The position numbers and the translations under genes are program-made. From positions 62,001 through 126,000 of the forward strand of contig NZ_STGH01000001.1 of the NCBI RefSeq assembly GCF_005222785.1: a stretch of 64,000 nucleotides of DNA, written 5' to 3'. This stretch comes from Rhodobacter sp. SY28-1. GTDB taxonomy: Bacteria > Pseudomonadota > Alphaproteobacteria > Rhodobacterales > Rhodobacteraceae. The notes under the pieces were generated by a model, which was not told the origin of the DNA, searched no databases, and saw only the letters and a list, made by a program, of their open reading frames with translations. Numbering within the stretch: position 1 is the stretch's first letter; each line of letters opens with the position of its first letter. Positions 1 through 10,870 of the stretch are shown here, in pieces.

Positions 1-291
1 GCTCCGCTGAAACGCGCGGGACGCGATGCCCCGGTGCAGGAACACCCGGTCGCCCGTGTCTTCGGCCTGACGGCCACGAACGACAAGCTGCCGGTCCTCG
101 ACGGTGATCGACAAGTCCTCCTCGCGGAAGCCCGCGACCGCCAGCGTGATCCGGTAGGCGTTTTCCGCCACCGCCTCGATGTTGAACGGAGGATAGCCCT
201 CGGCCCCCGATTTCGCGGTGCGTTCCACCAGCCGTTCCAGCTGCTCGAACCCCAGAAGATACGGGTGGGCCCCAAAGCTTAACTTCGTCAT
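1..291 (-). CDS. Hsp20 family small heat shock protein (partial, C-terminus outside window)
   Basis: The reverse strand reads 97 codons from an ATG at 291 to the window edge with no stop. The protein begins MTKLSFGAHPYLLGFEQLERL and continues into an alpha-crystallin-type beta sandwich (PPFNIEAVAENAYRIT, then AGFREEDLSITVEDRQLVVRG). This matches the IbpA/Hsp20 group of ATP-independent holdase chaperones that bind unfolding proteins. The C-terminal I-x-I/V anchor would lie beyond base 1, so it cannot be checked. The 212 bases between this gene and the divergent gene at 504 should hold both promoters; I see no clear ROSE-type or CIRCE element in it. The family call is firm, the exact orthologue is not. 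Confidence 0.85.
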   Translation of the reverse strand, partial: MTKLSFGAHPYLLGFEQLERLVERTAKSGAEGYPPFNIEAVAENAYRITLAVAGFREEDLSITVEDRQLVVRGRQAEDTGDRVFLHRGIASRAFQRS

Positions 292-503
292 CGGACAGTC
301 CTTGGCATAAGCGACGGTTCGGTCTGCGCGGCCCTGGATCAGGCACCGCACGGGTTGAATATGGGGCGGGCAGGTCAGGCCCGCAAGGCCCAGCTATCCG
401 GCGAGAGCAGGCGCTTTCCACGCGATTTTCGCCAGAAACCTTCCCGCAGCGGCAGAGCTTTCCTATATCCTACGGCAAAGGCAGGAACCGATTCGCCAGA
501 CCC

Positions 504-722
504 ATGAACGCGCCCACCGAACTCAGCCACGACGAAATGCTTGGCATCCGGCTTGAAGTCCTGCGTCGCGAACACCGCGACCTGGATGAGGCCATCCATG
601 CGCTGGAGCAGACCGGCCGTCCAGATGCGCTGACCCTGCGCCGCCTGAAAAAGCAGAAGCTGGCGCTGAAGGACCAGATCGTGAAGATCGAGGATATGCT
701 GATCCCCGATATCATCGCCTGA
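504..722 (+). CDS. YdcH family protein (DUF465)
   Basis: This is a 72-residue, charged, all-helical protein. The stretch LRREHRDLDEAIHALEQ followed by LRRLKKQKLALKDQI is the hallmark of the DUF465/YdcH family, in which two helices joined by a short turn form a coiled-coil hairpin. No enzymatic residues are apparent and the family has no firm function. It stands alone, 75 bases upstream of purE and in the same direction, so read-through into purEK is possible. The length equals the family norm. Confidence 0.85.
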   Translation: MNAPTELSHDEMLGIRLEVLRREHRDLDEAIHALEQTGRPDALTLRRLKKQKLALKDQIVKIEDMLIPDIIA

Positions 723-797
723 TTGCCCCGTCTCGCGCCTTAGACTTGCCCCTGCGCCCGCGCCAAGGTAATCGCCCCTGAAACCAAGGGGGCACGC

Positions 798-1277
798 ATG
801 GCCGTATCCGTCGGAATCATCATGGGGTCGCAAAGCGACTGGCCGACGATGAAGGCTGCGGCTGAAATCCTGGACGAGCTTGGCATCGCCTATGAGGCGA
901 AGATCGTCAGCGCCCACCGCACCCCTGACCGCCTCTGGGACTATGGCAAGACCGCCGTCCAGCGCGGGTTGAAGGTCATCATCGCAGGCGCGGGCGGCGC
1001 GGCGCACCTTCCCGGGATGATGGCGTCCAAGACCCGCGTTCCGGTGATCGGCGTCCCGGTGCAGACCAAGGCGCTGTCCGGCGTCGACTCGCTCTATTCG
1101 ATCCTGCAGATGCCCAAGGGCTATCCTGTCGCCACCATGGCGATCGGCGGGGCGGCGAATGCGGGCCTGATGGCCGCCGCGATCCTTGCGACGTCCGACC
1201 CAGCCGTTGCGGCGAAACTCGACGCCTGGCGGGAGGCCCTGTCCGCCTCTATCCCCGAGGAGCCGAAGGATGACTGA
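798..1277 (+). CDS. purE: 5-(carboxyamino)imidazole ribonucleotide mutase
   Basis: PurE class I converts N5-CAIR to CAIR in de novo purine synthesis. The 159-residue protein starts [18 protein letters not shown], the conserved mononucleotide-binding loop. It carries SAHRTPDRL with the catalytic histidine near residue 43 and the [11 protein letters not shown] loop near residue 72. The length fits the octameric class I enzyme. Its last codons overlap the purK start by 8 bases, indicating translational coupling. The downstream partner makes N5-CAIR, so the pair performs two consecutive steps. Confidence 0.97.
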   Translation: MAVSVGIIMGSQSDWPTMKAAAEILDELGIAYEAKIVSAHRTPDRLWDYGKTAVQRGLKVIIAGAGGAAHLPGMMASKTRVPVIGVPVQTKALSGVDSLYSILQMPKGYPVATMAIGGAANAGLMAAAILATSDPAVAAKLDAWREALSASIPEEPKDD

Positions 1278-2334
1278 ACTCCCGCAAGGGTCCACCATCG
1301 GCATCCTTGGCGGCGGGCAATTGGGCCGGATGCTGTCCGTCGCTGCCAGCCGGCTGGGCTACTGCTGCCATATCTTTGAACCGGGCGCTGCCCCGGCGGG
1401 AGACGTGGCGCTGAAGGTCACCACGGCATCCTACGAGGATGAAACGGCCCTGCGCGCCTTCGCGGCATCGGTCGATGTCATCACCTACGAATTCGAGAAT
1501 GTCCCGACCTCGGCGCTCGACCTCCTCGAAAGCCTCAAACCGATCCGCCCGAACCGCCGCGCGCTGGCCATCAGCCAGGACCGGATCAGCGAGAAATCGT
1601 TCCTGAACGACCTCGGCCTTGCCACCGCCCCCTGGGCCGCAGTGAACTCGGAGGCAGACCTTCGCGCAGCGGTCGAAAAGCTGGGCCTGCCCGCGATTCT
1701 GAAGACCACCCGCCTTGGCTATGACGGCAAGGGGCAGGCCAAGCTGACCGACGCCGCGGACATCCCCGCCGCCTGGGCCAGCATGAACAACGCGCCCTGC
1801 GTGCTGGAAGGTTTCGTCGCCTTCGACCGCGAAGTCAGCGTGATCGCCGCCCGCGCGCTCGACGGCCAGGTCGCCTGCTTCGACCCCGGCGAGAACATCC
1901 ACGAAGGCGGTATCCTGCGCACGACCACTGTCCCTGCGCGCCTCTCTCCCACCCAGCGGTCAGACGCGATCCTGCTGGCTGCCCGCATCCTGAACGCGCT
2001 CGACTATGTGGGCGTCATGGGGGTGGAACTGTTCGTCACCCCACGCGGACTTCTGGTGAACGAAATCGCCCCCCGCGTCCACAACTCGGGCCATTGGACG
2101 CAGCAAGGCTGCACGGTGGACCAGTTCGAACAACATATCCGCGCGGTTGCGGGCCTGCCCTTGGGTGACGGCAACCGCTATGCCGATGTGGTGATGGAGA
2201 ACCTGATCGGCGACGACGTCCTGCGCGTGCCCGACCTTCTGAAAGCCCGTGACACTGCCGTCCACCTTTACGGCAAGGGCACGCCCCGCCCCGGCCGCAA
2301 GATGGGCCATGTGAACCGGATCAATCGCACCTGA
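1270..2334 (+). CDS. purK: 5-(carboxyamino)imidazole ribonucleotide synthase
   Basis: PurK is an ATP-grasp enzyme that carboxylates AIR to N5-CAIR using bicarbonate and ATP. The start is the ATG at 1270, inside the end of purE and preceded by GAAGG; a longer upstream reading lacks homology. The 354-residue protein opens with the [12 protein letters not shown] nucleotide loop, has the ATP-grasp core [13 protein letters not shown] near residue 145 and ends with the ligase segment [14 protein letters not shown]. All are expected for the family, and the length is normal. It closes the purEK operon. Confidence 0.96.
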   Translation: MTELPQGSTIGILGGGQLGRMLSVAASRLGYCCHIFEPGAAPAGDVALKVTTASYEDETALRAFAASVDVITYEFENVPTSALDLLESLKPIRPNRRALAISQDRISEKSFLNDLGLATAPWAAVNSEADLRAAVEKLGLPAILKTTRLGYDGKGQAKLTDAADIPAAWASMNNAPCVLEGFVAFDREVSVIAARALDGQVACFDPGENIHEGGILRTTTVPARLSPTQRSDAILLAARILNALDYVGVMGVELFVTPRGLLVNEIAPRVHNSGHWTQQGCTVDQFEQHIRAVAGLPLGDGNRYADVVMENLIGDDVLRVPDLLKARDTAVHLYGKGTPRPGRKMGHVNRINRT

Positions 2335-2481
2335 CGCCTCCTGCGTAGCGCTTTCGGCTTTTCGTCGGCGGACCAGCGAGAAGAAACAAGGTGCAACACG
2401 CACCGCCGCTTGATCCCGATCAGGGCACCGTTCGTCCTTTCCTGCGTTGTCTCGGGCACCGACACCCGCCCGAGGAACATC

Positions 2482-2982
<501 letters not shown>

Positions 2983-3732
2983 TGACCTGCCGGATCACAA
3001 CGGGGTTCACCATCATGAAGGTATGGGTGACCGGCAGGACCAGATGCTCGGCCATCCCGTCAAGCTTGGTGCTTTCCACCGTCACCTTGCCGTCGTTCGG
3101 CCCGGGCAGCATCGTATTCCACACCGGATTCAGCGACCGGGTCCCGGCGATGATCCCCAAGGGATAATCCGCCGGCGGCAGGCGGTTCGGCCAGCTGTCC
3201 GGCCCGGTCCCCAGGGTGAGACCCGCCTTGCCGTTCATCATGCTGAAGACCGGGTTGTCACCCATCTTGTCCACCAGCTCTGACCCGTGGTTGGGTGGGG
3301 CCAGCATCACCACCCGGCCCATCTGCGCCGGGCGCTGCCGCGTCAGCCAGTCGCGCAAGAGGATACCGCCCATCGAATGGGTGACGAAATGCACCCGCCC
3401 CGGCTCGACCTTTGCGACCGCCTGGCCGACTTCCTCCACCAGCTCTTCCGGCGTGGCCTTGGTCGACGGATAAGACCAGTTCACCACCCGGAACCCCGCC
3501 GCCTTCAGCGCCATTGCCATCGGCGCCAGCGAGGCATCGGTGCGCGCAAGGCCATGCAACAGCACTACGGCATCCGTCACCCCCGCGCCCTCTTCGGTGG
3601 CGGGGGCGGGCAGGAAGCGAGCAAGGCGACCAGTCAGCCACATGCCCCGACTGTCGGCCCGGCCCGCCCGCCGATCAAGCCCGGATTTCCGCCCACTGGA
3701 CAAAGCCGACGCTGCGTCACAGGGTTATCGGC

Positions 3733-4188
3733 ATGGCCAAGTTCAAGCCCCGCCTCGCCGCCCGCGCGCTGATCCTGCAGGAGGACCAGCTTCTGCTGGT
3801 CAACGCCTACCCTGACGCCCGCCTCGGCCTCTGGTGCGCCCCGGGCGGGGGATGCGAGGCCGGACAGTCGCTGCCCGACACCCTCGCCCGCGAGGTGATG
3901 GAGGAAACCGGCCTCACCATTTCCGTCGGCCCGCCGGTCCTGGTGAACGAATTCCACGACCCCGACACGGGCTTTCACCAGATCGACCTGTTCTTCCGCT
4001 GCACCATCGCCGCCGGGACCCTCGACGACGCCTGGACCGACCCGGAAGGAGTCGTCAGCCAGCGCCGCTTCTTCTCCCGCACGGAACTCGCCGCGGGCCG
4101 CGTCCGCTTCAAGCCCGACAGGCTGCCCGACGCCGCCTGGGGCACGGCCGCCGCGCTTTACGATCCGCTGGAAGTGATCCTGAAATGA
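3733..4188 (+). CDS. Nudix hydrolase
   Basis: This 151-residue protein starts at the ATG at 3733 (MAKFKPRLAARALILQEDQ). It carries a Nudix box, GGCEAGQSLPDTLAREVMEETG, at about residues 38-60. The REVMEE metal-binding core is intact, but the first box glutamate is replaced by glutamine. Nudix enzymes hydrolyse nucleoside diphosphates linked to another group; the substrate cannot be read from sequence. Its stop overlaps the next start as ATGA at 4185, so it leads a three-gene operon with the Gre-like factor and a GNAT acetyltransferase. Confidence 0.85.
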   Translation: MAKFKPRLAARALILQEDQLLLVNAYPDARLGLWCAPGGGCEAGQSLPDTLAREVMEETGLTISVGPPVLVNEFHDPDTGFHQIDLFFRCTIAAGTLDDAWTDPEGVVSQRRFFSRTELAAGRVRFKPDRLPDAAWGTAAALYDPLEVILK

Positions 4189-4685
4189 GCCGCGCTTTTG
4201 TCAACGAGGATGCAGGCGCCGACCGCCCCGACCTGCCCGAACTCCCCGTGCCCCCGGGCCCCAACATCGTCACCCCGCGCGGGCTTGCGGCCCTTCACGC
4301 GCGGATCGCCCAGCGTCAGACCGATCTGGCGGCATTGAAGGCCCGGGTCGACCGGCTGGACAAGCTGCCCGAGGCGGCAGCCGAACGCGACCTGCGCTGG
4401 CTGGAGTCGCGTCTGAAAGCCGCAGTCGTCATCGACCCCGTCCAGCATGACCTGACCGAAGTCGCCTTCGGCCTTGCCGTCACCGTCGCCGATCCGGATG
4501 GTCACGAGACCACCTACGAGATCGTGGGAGAGGACGAAGCCGACGCCACCCGCCACCGCATCGCGCCGAACTCTCCCTTGGCCCGCGCCCTCCTCGGCAC
4601 GCAGGTTGGCGACCTGGTGACATGGCGCAGACCCTCTGGCCCGCTCGACCTGGAAATCACAAGGATCGCCCATGCGCATCCGTGA
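4185..4685 (+). CDS. GreA/GreB-family elongation factor-like protein
   Basis: The 166-residue protein has a predicted coiled-coil N-terminal part (LAALHARIAQRQTDLAALKARVDRLDK, about residues 35-62). A C-terminal FKBP-like GreA/GreB domain follows, with YEIVGEDEADATRHRIAPNSPLARALLG and then VGDLVTWRRP. Gre factors stimulate transcript cleavage in backtracked RNA polymerase. The coiled-coil tip here lacks the usual pair of acidic residues in an obvious position, so it may act differently from GreA. It begins 4 bases inside the Nudix gene and overlaps the next gene by 14 bases. Confidence 0.78.
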   Translation: MSRAFVNEDAGADRPDLPELPVPPGPNIVTPRGLAALHARIAQRQTDLAALKARVDRLDKLPEAAAERDLRWLESRLKAAVVIDPVQHDLTEVAFGLAVTVADPDGHETTYEIVGEDEADATRHRIAPNSPLARALLGTQVGDLVTWRRPSGPLDLEITRIAHAHP

Positions 4686-5154
4686 GCTATTCCCCTCGGA
4701 AACCGCCCTCGTCGCGCAATTCTACCGCGAGGCGCCGGACTACTGGCTTTTGGCCGAAGGCCGTTGCGATCCCGAGTCGCAGGCGCAGGACTTCTTCTCC
4801 GACGCCCCCCCGAACTGCGATCCTGCGACCAGCGACCGGCTGGGCCTCTTCCTGAACCACCGCCTCTCGGGCGTGGCCGAGGTCTCCTACGGCTTTCCCG
4901 AGCCGAACGACGCCTATCTGGGCCTGATGCTGATCGGCCCCTGGGCGCAAGGGGCCGGCCACGGCAAGGCCTTCCTGGCCCATGCCGCCGCGCTTGCCCG
5001 CAAACGCCATGCTCCGCGGCTGTATCTGGCCGTCCTCGACGCGAACCCGCGCGGCCGGGCCTTCTGGGAGCGGGAGGGTTTCCGCCCCACCGGCATCCGC
5101 CGTCAGGACAGCACGACAGGTCACTGGGTCGAGCGGATGGTGAAGGACCTGTAG
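4672..5154 (+). CDS. GNAT family N-acetyltransferase
   Basis: The 160-residue protein has the GNAT layout. Beta strand 4 and the acetyl-CoA pyrophosphate loop appear as LGLMLIGPWAQGAGHGKAFLAHA (the Q/R-x-x-G-x-G/A signature near residues 87-95). It ends with LAVLDANPRGRAFWEREGFRPTG, the family's N-x-x-A-x-x-F-x-x-x-G-F motif. Acceptor substrate is unknown. It is third in an operon with Nudix and Gre-like genes. Its last 34 bases overlap antisense with the end of the DMT transporter gene. Confidence 0.87.
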   Translation: MRIRELFPSETALVAQFYREAPDYWLLAEGRCDPESQAQDFFSDAPPNCDPATSDRLGLFLNHRLSGVAEVSYGFPEPNDAYLGLMLIGPWAQGAGHGKAFLAHAAALARKRHAPRLYLAVLDANPRGRAFWEREGFRPTGIRRQDSTTGHWVERMVKDL

Positions 5155-5972
5155 GGCAGACTGGCAAGCGCCACACCGCCCAGGACCAGAACGGCTGCTC
5201 CCCAGAACCGCAGACCCGGGACCTCTGCCAACAGCACCGCCCCGCCCAGCGCCGCGATCATCGGGACGGACAGTTGCGCCACCGCCGCCCGCGCCGCGCC
5301 CAGCGCAGGCAGCACGGCATACCACAGCGCATAGCCCAGCCCCGAGGTGACAGCGCCGGACACCACCGCAAGCGCCAGACCGATCCCATCGGGTTGCGCA
5401 ACCCCGGCGACAAGGCCAAGCGGCAGGACCAGCGGGACTGACAGCAGGAAATTCCACGCCGTTGCCGCAAGCGGATCGGCAGACCCCCGGCCCGCCAGCG
5501 AATAGACCCCCCAGCCAACCCCCGCCGCCGCCATCAGGACCAGCGGCAGCGCCTCGGCAGCGCCCGGTGTGGCGATCAGACCCAGTCCGCCCAGCGCCAG
5601 CCCCGCCCCGATCCAGCGCCGCGCGGGGATCGCCTCCCGCGACCAGACGGCTCCGGCGAACATCGTGACCTGAACCATGCCGAACAGCACCAGCGCCCCG
5701 GTCCCGGCCTCAAGCCCCCGATAGGCCAGCGAGAACCCGGTCAGATAGACCGACAGCCCCAGAACGCCCCCCACGCGCCCATGACTGCCGGGCCAGCCCC
5801 AGCCGCCGCGCTGCCACAGAAGCAGCAGGGCCAGCATCGCGGCCCCCGACACCAGCCGGACCATCGCGAACTCGACCGCCCCGATATGGCCCGGCCCCAC
5901 CGCCCAGCGGTTCAGCACGGAATTGGCCGCGAAGGCCAGCATGGTCAGGGCGGTGAGAAGAAAAAGCCGCAT
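5121..5972 (-). CDS. DMT superfamily (EamA) transporter
   Basis: The 283-residue protein has ten hydrophobic segments arranged as two EamA repeats, with conserved pieces such as FAANSVLNRWAVG near the start and ALVLFGMVQVTMFAGAV in the middle. EamA carriers usually export metabolites or amino acids; the substrate is not predictable. The ATG at 5972 (MRLFLLTALTMLAFAAN) begins directly at the first membrane helix. In-frame starts upstream would add a polar stretch of up to 12 residues. It lies downstream of groESL on the same strand, behind a strong terminator. Confidence 0.85.
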   Translation of the reverse strand: MRLFLLTALTMLAFAANSVLNRWAVGPGHIGAVEFAMVRLVSGAAMLALLLLWQRGGWGWPGSHGRVGGVLGLSVYLTGFSLAYRGLEAGTGALVLFGMVQVTMFAGAVWSREAIPARRWIGAGLALGGLGLIATPGAAEALPLVLMAAAGVGWGVYSLAGRGSADPLAATAWNFLLSVPLVLPLGLVAGVAQPDGIGLALAVVSGAVTSGLGYALWYAVLPALGAARAAVAQLSVPMIAALGGAVLLAEVPGLRFWGAAVLVLGGVALASLPYRSFTIRSTQ

Positions 5973-5995
5973 GGGTGGCACCATGCCGGGGCTTT

Positions 5996-6023
5996 GTAGG
6001 GTGGGCAATGCTGCCCACCATCC
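5996..6023 (+). repeat. Dispersed palindromic repeat, copy 1
   Basis: GTAG is followed by GGTGGGCA-ATGC-TGCCCACC and then ATCC, an 8-bp stem with a 4-base loop. The same unit occurs inverted at 24,675-24,700. It lies between the DMT gene and the groEL terminator. It looks like a REP-type intergenic palindrome; no function is implied. Confidence 0.6.
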
Positions 6024-6030
6024 GCAACAG

Positions 6031-6056
6031 AAAAAGGGCGCCCGAAGGCGCCCTTT
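6031..6056 (-). terminator. Rho-independent terminator of groESL
   Basis: Read on the minus strand, the stem AAAGGGCGCC / GGCGCCCTTT (10 bp) closes on a TTCG tetraloop and runs into five T residues. It sits 22 bases after the groEL stop. Confidence 0.92.
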
Positions 6057-6078
6057 CCCGTAGTCCTGAAGCGGTGGA

Positions 6079-7740
<1,662 letters not shown>

Positions 7741-7779
7741 TTATGGATTTGCGCAGGTCGGGGTTCACCCCGACTCCCC

Positions 7780-8067
7780 TCAGCCGATGATGCCGAGGAT
7801 GTCGCTTTCCTTCATGATGAGCAGCTCTTCGCCGTTCAGGGTCACTTCGGTGCCCGACCACTTGCCGAAGAGGATCCGGTCGCCGGCCTTGACCGACGGC
7901 GCGATCAGCTCACCCGAGTCCTTGCGCGCACCTTCGCCCACGGCGACGATCTCGCCCTCTGCGGGCTTTTCCTTGGCGGTGTCGGGGATGATCAGCCCGC
8001 CCTTGGTCTTTTCGTCGGAAGCGATACGCTTGACCAGAACGCGGTCATGCAGCGGTTTGAAAGCCAT
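7780..8067 (-). CDS. groES: Co-chaperonin GroES (10 kDa)
   Basis: The 95-residue lid of the GroEL chamber starts [21 protein letters not shown] and includes the mobile loop [16 protein letters not shown], which contacts GroEL. Length and sequence are fully typical. It is first in the operon with groEL. The start lies 37 bases downstream of the CIRCE element, so the operator is in the 5' leader. Confidence 0.99.
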   Translation of the reverse strand: MAFKPLHDRVLVKRIASDEKTKGGLIIPDTAKEKPAEGEIVAVGEGARKDSGELIAPSVKAGDRILFGKWSGTEVTLNGEELLIMKESDILGIIG

Positions 8068-8104
8068 CTGGGGTACTCCCTTGAGTTTCCAGGTTTGATC
8101 TTGA

Positions 8105-8131
8105 TTAGCACTCAGCTTGCCCGAGTGCTAA
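8105..8131 (-). promoter_or_regulatory. CIRCE operator (HrcA-binding site)
   Basis: TTAGCACTC, nine spacer bases, then GAGTGCTAA: an exact match to the CIRCE consensus in the groES leader. HrcA repression of groESL at normal temperature is established for this element. hrcA itself is not in the window. Confidence 0.97.
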
Positions 8132-8139
8132 CGCGCTAG

Positions 8140-8168
8140 CAGGTAGGCGAAGGCCCGCTGTGTGTCAA
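8140..8168 (-). promoter_or_regulatory. groESL promoter (sigma70-type)
   Basis: On the minus strand TTGACA (8168-8163) is followed after exactly 17 bases by TACCTG (8145-8140). This would start transcription just upstream of CIRCE, the usual arrangement. The -35 box is perfect and the -10 box is weak. Confidence 0.6.
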
Positions 8169-8249
8169 CACCCCGGTCGGGCTTTTTGATTTGCCTTTTG
8201 CCGGTCCGATGCCACGATGGCCCGAACCGAAGCTTGAGTGATCTGCCGC

Positions 8250-9251
8250 ATGTCCCGTCTTCTCACCTGCCTGTCCGTCCTCTTTCTGGGCGCCCTTGTT
8301 TGCGGCGCGGCCTCAGCCGCCTGCGTCGGCCAGAACCTGTTTTCCACCATGGATCCCGCCCGCCGGGCCGAGATCGCCGCCGCAGCCAATGCGGTGCCCT
8401 TTCCCACCGGAAATTTCTGGCGCGCGACCCGGGGGGATGAGGTCATTACCATCGTCGGGACCTACCACTTCGACGACCCCCGCCACGCGCCTACCCTGAC
8501 CGCGCTGACCCCGAAGATCACCTCGGCGAAGACCGTGCTGGTCGAGGCGGGACCGGACGAGGAGAAGGCGCTCATGTCGCTGATCGCCAAGACCCCCTCG
8601 ACCATGGTCATCACCGAAGGCCCGACGCTGAACCAGCTTCTTCCGCCCGAGGTCTGGGACCCCCTGTCCAGGGCGATGTCCGACCGGGGCATCCCGGCTT
8701 TCATGGCGGCGAAGTTCCAGCCCTGGTATGTCCTGACGCTGCTGTCGATCCCGCCCTGCGCGATGTCGGCGATGACCGACAAGCCGAAGGGGCTGGACGG
8801 CATGGTCGTCGACACCGCCCAGGCCGCGGGGGTCCCGGTGCGCGGACTGGAACCGTTCGACACGCTGTTCACCATCTTCGGCGACCTGACCACGGACCAG
8901 CTGACCGAGATGCTGGCCTCGACTCTCGCCATCGAGGACATGAGCGAGGATTACTTCACCACCCTCGTCGACAGCTATTTCGCGGGCGAAAGCCGCCAGG
9001 CGTGGGAGCTGATGCGCTTTGCCAGCTATGACCAGCCCGGCTATACCCGCGCCGAGGTCGACGCCGAGTTCGCCCAGATGGAAGAGATCGTCGCCTCCCG
9101 ACGCAACCGCGCCTGGATCCCGGTGCTGACGGACGCCGCAGCCAAGGGTCCGGTCTTCACCGCCTTCGGGGCCCTGCACCTGTCGGGTGAGGATGGGGTG
9201 CTGAACCTGTTGCAGAAGGAAGGCTTCACTCTGGAGGAGCTGAAATTGTGA
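8250..9251 (+). CDS. TraB/GumN family protein, secreted
   Basis: The 333-residue protein starts with a signal peptide (MSRLLTCLSVLFLGALVCGAASA, cleavage after ASA). It has the TraB/GumN markers: the N-terminal IVGTYHFDDPRH (GxxH-type motif), VLVEAGPDEE, and a C-terminal LTDAAAKGPVFTAFGALHLSGEDGVLNLL. The family is proposed to be Tiki/erythromycin-esterase-like metalloproteases, but bacterial members are largely uncharacterised. A GTG at 8238 would add four residues; the ATG at 8250 fits the signal peptide better. The stop overlaps the next gene's GTG, so the two are co-translated. Confidence 0.82.
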   Translation: MSRLLTCLSVLFLGALVCGAASAACVGQNLFSTMDPARRAEIAAAANAVPFPTGNFWRATRGDEVITIVGTYHFDDPRHAPTLTALTPKITSAKTVLVEAGPDEEKALMSLIAKTPSTMVITEGPTLNQLLPPEVWDPLSRAMSDRGIPAFMAAKFQPWYVLTLLSIPPCAMSAMTDKPKGLDGMVVDTAQAAGVPVRGLEPFDTLFTIFGDLTTDQLTEMLASTLAIEDMSEDYFTTLVDSYFAGESRQAWELMRFASYDQPGYTRAEVDAEFAQMEEIVASRRNRAWIPVLTDAAAKGPVFTAFGALHLSGEDGVLNLLQKEGFTLEELKL

Positions 9252-9985
9252 TCCTGCCCGGCCGGATCGCGCGGCTTTACATCCTTGATCTCGGCCTGTT
9301 CGAGGTGCGGGGCGGTGAAAGGGTCATCGGCATCCCCGGCTATCTGATGCAGACCGACCGGGGCCAGAACATCCTGTTCGACACCGGCTTCCCGCCCGGG
9401 TATCTGACCGATCCCGACCGCCCTGCTCAGGACGGCCTCCCCCGCTTTGGCCGTCTGATCGACTTCCGCCATGACCAGACGGCCGAAGGTGCGCTGGCCC
9501 TTCTCGGCCTTGCGCCCCGGGACATCGACCTCGTCATCCTCTCTCACGGCCATATCGACCACGTCGGCTCGCTGCCCCTCTTCGCCCACGCCCCCATCGT
9601 CCTGACCACCCGCGAACGGGCCGAGCCCGCGCCGCTCTACTTCGGCAGCGCCCGTCCGATCCCCTGGCCGGAGGCGCTCTACCACCAGATCGACGCCGAC
9701 ACCCCGGTTTGCGAGGGCCTGACCCTTATCCCCACCCCCGGCCATACGGCGGGCCACCTTTCGGCGCTGGTCGCCCTGCCCGATGGCCGCCACGTCATCC
9801 TTGCCGCCGACGCGATCAACCGGGCATCCGAACCCGCAGAGGGATTTGCCGATGCGGACAACCCGGCTGCGGCACAGGCCTCGGCCAACTACCTCCTGTC
9901 CCTCGCCCCGCCCGAGGCGATCCTGATCTACGGCCACGAACCCACGCAATGGCCGGTCCTGCCCAAAGCGCCAAAGCCTTGGTGA
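9248..9985 (+). CDS. MBL-fold metallo-hydrolase, AHL-lactonase-like (AttM/AiiB group)
   Basis: This 245-residue protein has the two-zinc metallo-beta-lactamase signature SHGHIDHVG (H100, H102, D104, H105), a second metal ligand in PTPGHTAGH and a third histidine in IYGHEP. The opening RLYILDLGLFEV and IPGYLMQTDRGQNILFDTGFPP resemble N-acyl-homoserine lactonases of the AttM/AiiB type. Whether it quenches quorum signals is inference; related proteins open other lactones. Translation starts at a GTG overlapping the TraB/GumN stop, and its TGA overlaps the next GTG. Confidence 0.78.
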   Translation: MILPGRIARLYILDLGLFEVRGGERVIGIPGYLMQTDRGQNILFDTGFPPGYLTDPDRPAQDGLPRFGRLIDFRHDQTAEGALALLGLAPRDIDLVILSHGHIDHVGSLPLFAHAPIVLTTRERAEPAPLYFGSARPIPWPEALYHQIDADTPVCEGLTLIPTPGHTAGHLSALVALPDGRHVILAADAINRASEPAEGFADADNPAAAQASANYLLSLAPPEAILIYGHEPTQWPVLPKAPKPW

Positions 9986-10842
9986 CCGACCGCCGTCTGG
10001 GCCTTGCGATGGTCTTCATCGCGACCCTGTCGTGGAGCACGGCGGGCCTCTTCATCCGCGCCGCCGACACCGACCTTGTGAACATCATCTTCTGGCGCGG
10101 AATCTTTGGCGTGCTGGGAATGGCCGTCGTCCTGCTGGTCTTCCAGGGCTGGGCGGGGCTTGGCAGTTTCAAGCGCCTCGGCAAGGCGGGTTGGGCCTAT
10201 GTGCTGGTTTCGGTCCTGACGCTTCCGGCCTATCTGGCCAGCCTCCACCTCACCTCCATCGCCCATGTCGCCATCATCTACGCCACCGTTCCGCTGATGA
10301 CCGCAGTGCTCGCCTGGCTCGTCCTGCGCGAGGCGGCCCCCCGCTCTGCCATCATCGCCGCACTGGTCGCCCTGATCGGCGCGGTCTTCATGGTCGGCCT
10401 CAGCACGGATGGCACCGCGCTTGGCGATGCGCTGGCATTGGCGATGACATTCGGCATGGCGGTCCTTGTCGTCCTGGCCCGCCGCAACCCCGAGATTCCA
10501 GCCCTCGCCGCGGGCCTTGTCGCCACGCTGATGACCGTCGTGGCAGTCCTGCCCTTTGCCACGACCTCGGTGCCCGACGGAAACACCATCCTCATCTTGG
10601 CCATCTTCGGCCTGTCAAACTCGCTTCTCGGCTTTGCCCTCTTCATCCTCGGCTCGCGCCGCATCCCGGCGGTCGAAACCGCCCTGATCGGCGCACTTGA
10701 GGCCCCGATTGCCCCGGTCTGGGTCTGGCTGATGTTCGGCGAAACGCCCCAGCCCGCCACCATCGCGGGCGGCCTTATCGTTTTTGCCTCAGTCTTCTGG
10801 CACATCCTCCGCAGCACGCGCACCGCACCCCTGCCCGAGTAG
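9982..10842 (+). CDS. DMT superfamily (EamA) transporter
   Basis: This is a 286-residue protein with ten membrane segments in two EamA repeats (FIATLSWSTAGLFIRAA at the start; ALIGALEAPIAPVWVWLMFGE before the last helix). The chosen GTG at 9982 forms a GTGA overlap with the preceding stop. Further upstream in this frame the sequence is antisense-like and unrelated. Third gene of the TraB/GumN - metallo-hydrolase - EamA operon. Substrate unknown. Confidence 0.85.
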   Translation: MTDRRLGLAMVFIATLSWSTAGLFIRAADTDLVNIIFWRGIFGVLGMAVVLLVFQGWAGLGSFKRLGKAGWAYVLVSVLTLPAYLASLHLTSIAHVAIIYATVPLMTAVLAWLVLREAAPRSAIIAALVALIGAVFMVGLSTDGTALGDALALAMTFGMAVLVVLARRNPEIPALAAGLVATLMTVVAVLPFATTSVPDGNTILILAIFGLSNSLLGFALFILGSRRIPAVETALIGALEAPIAPVWVWLMFGETPQPATIAGGLIVFASVFWHILRSTRTAPLPE

Positions 10843-10864
10843 GGGCGTCCCACAGGACGCCCCC
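10842..10864. terminator. Bidirectional terminator
   Basis: GGGGCGTCC-CACA-GGACGCCCC forms a 9-bp perfect stem with a 4-base loop between two convergent genes. The T tracts are short, so efficiency is uncertain. Confidence 0.65.
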
Positions 10865-10870
10865 TTGGCC

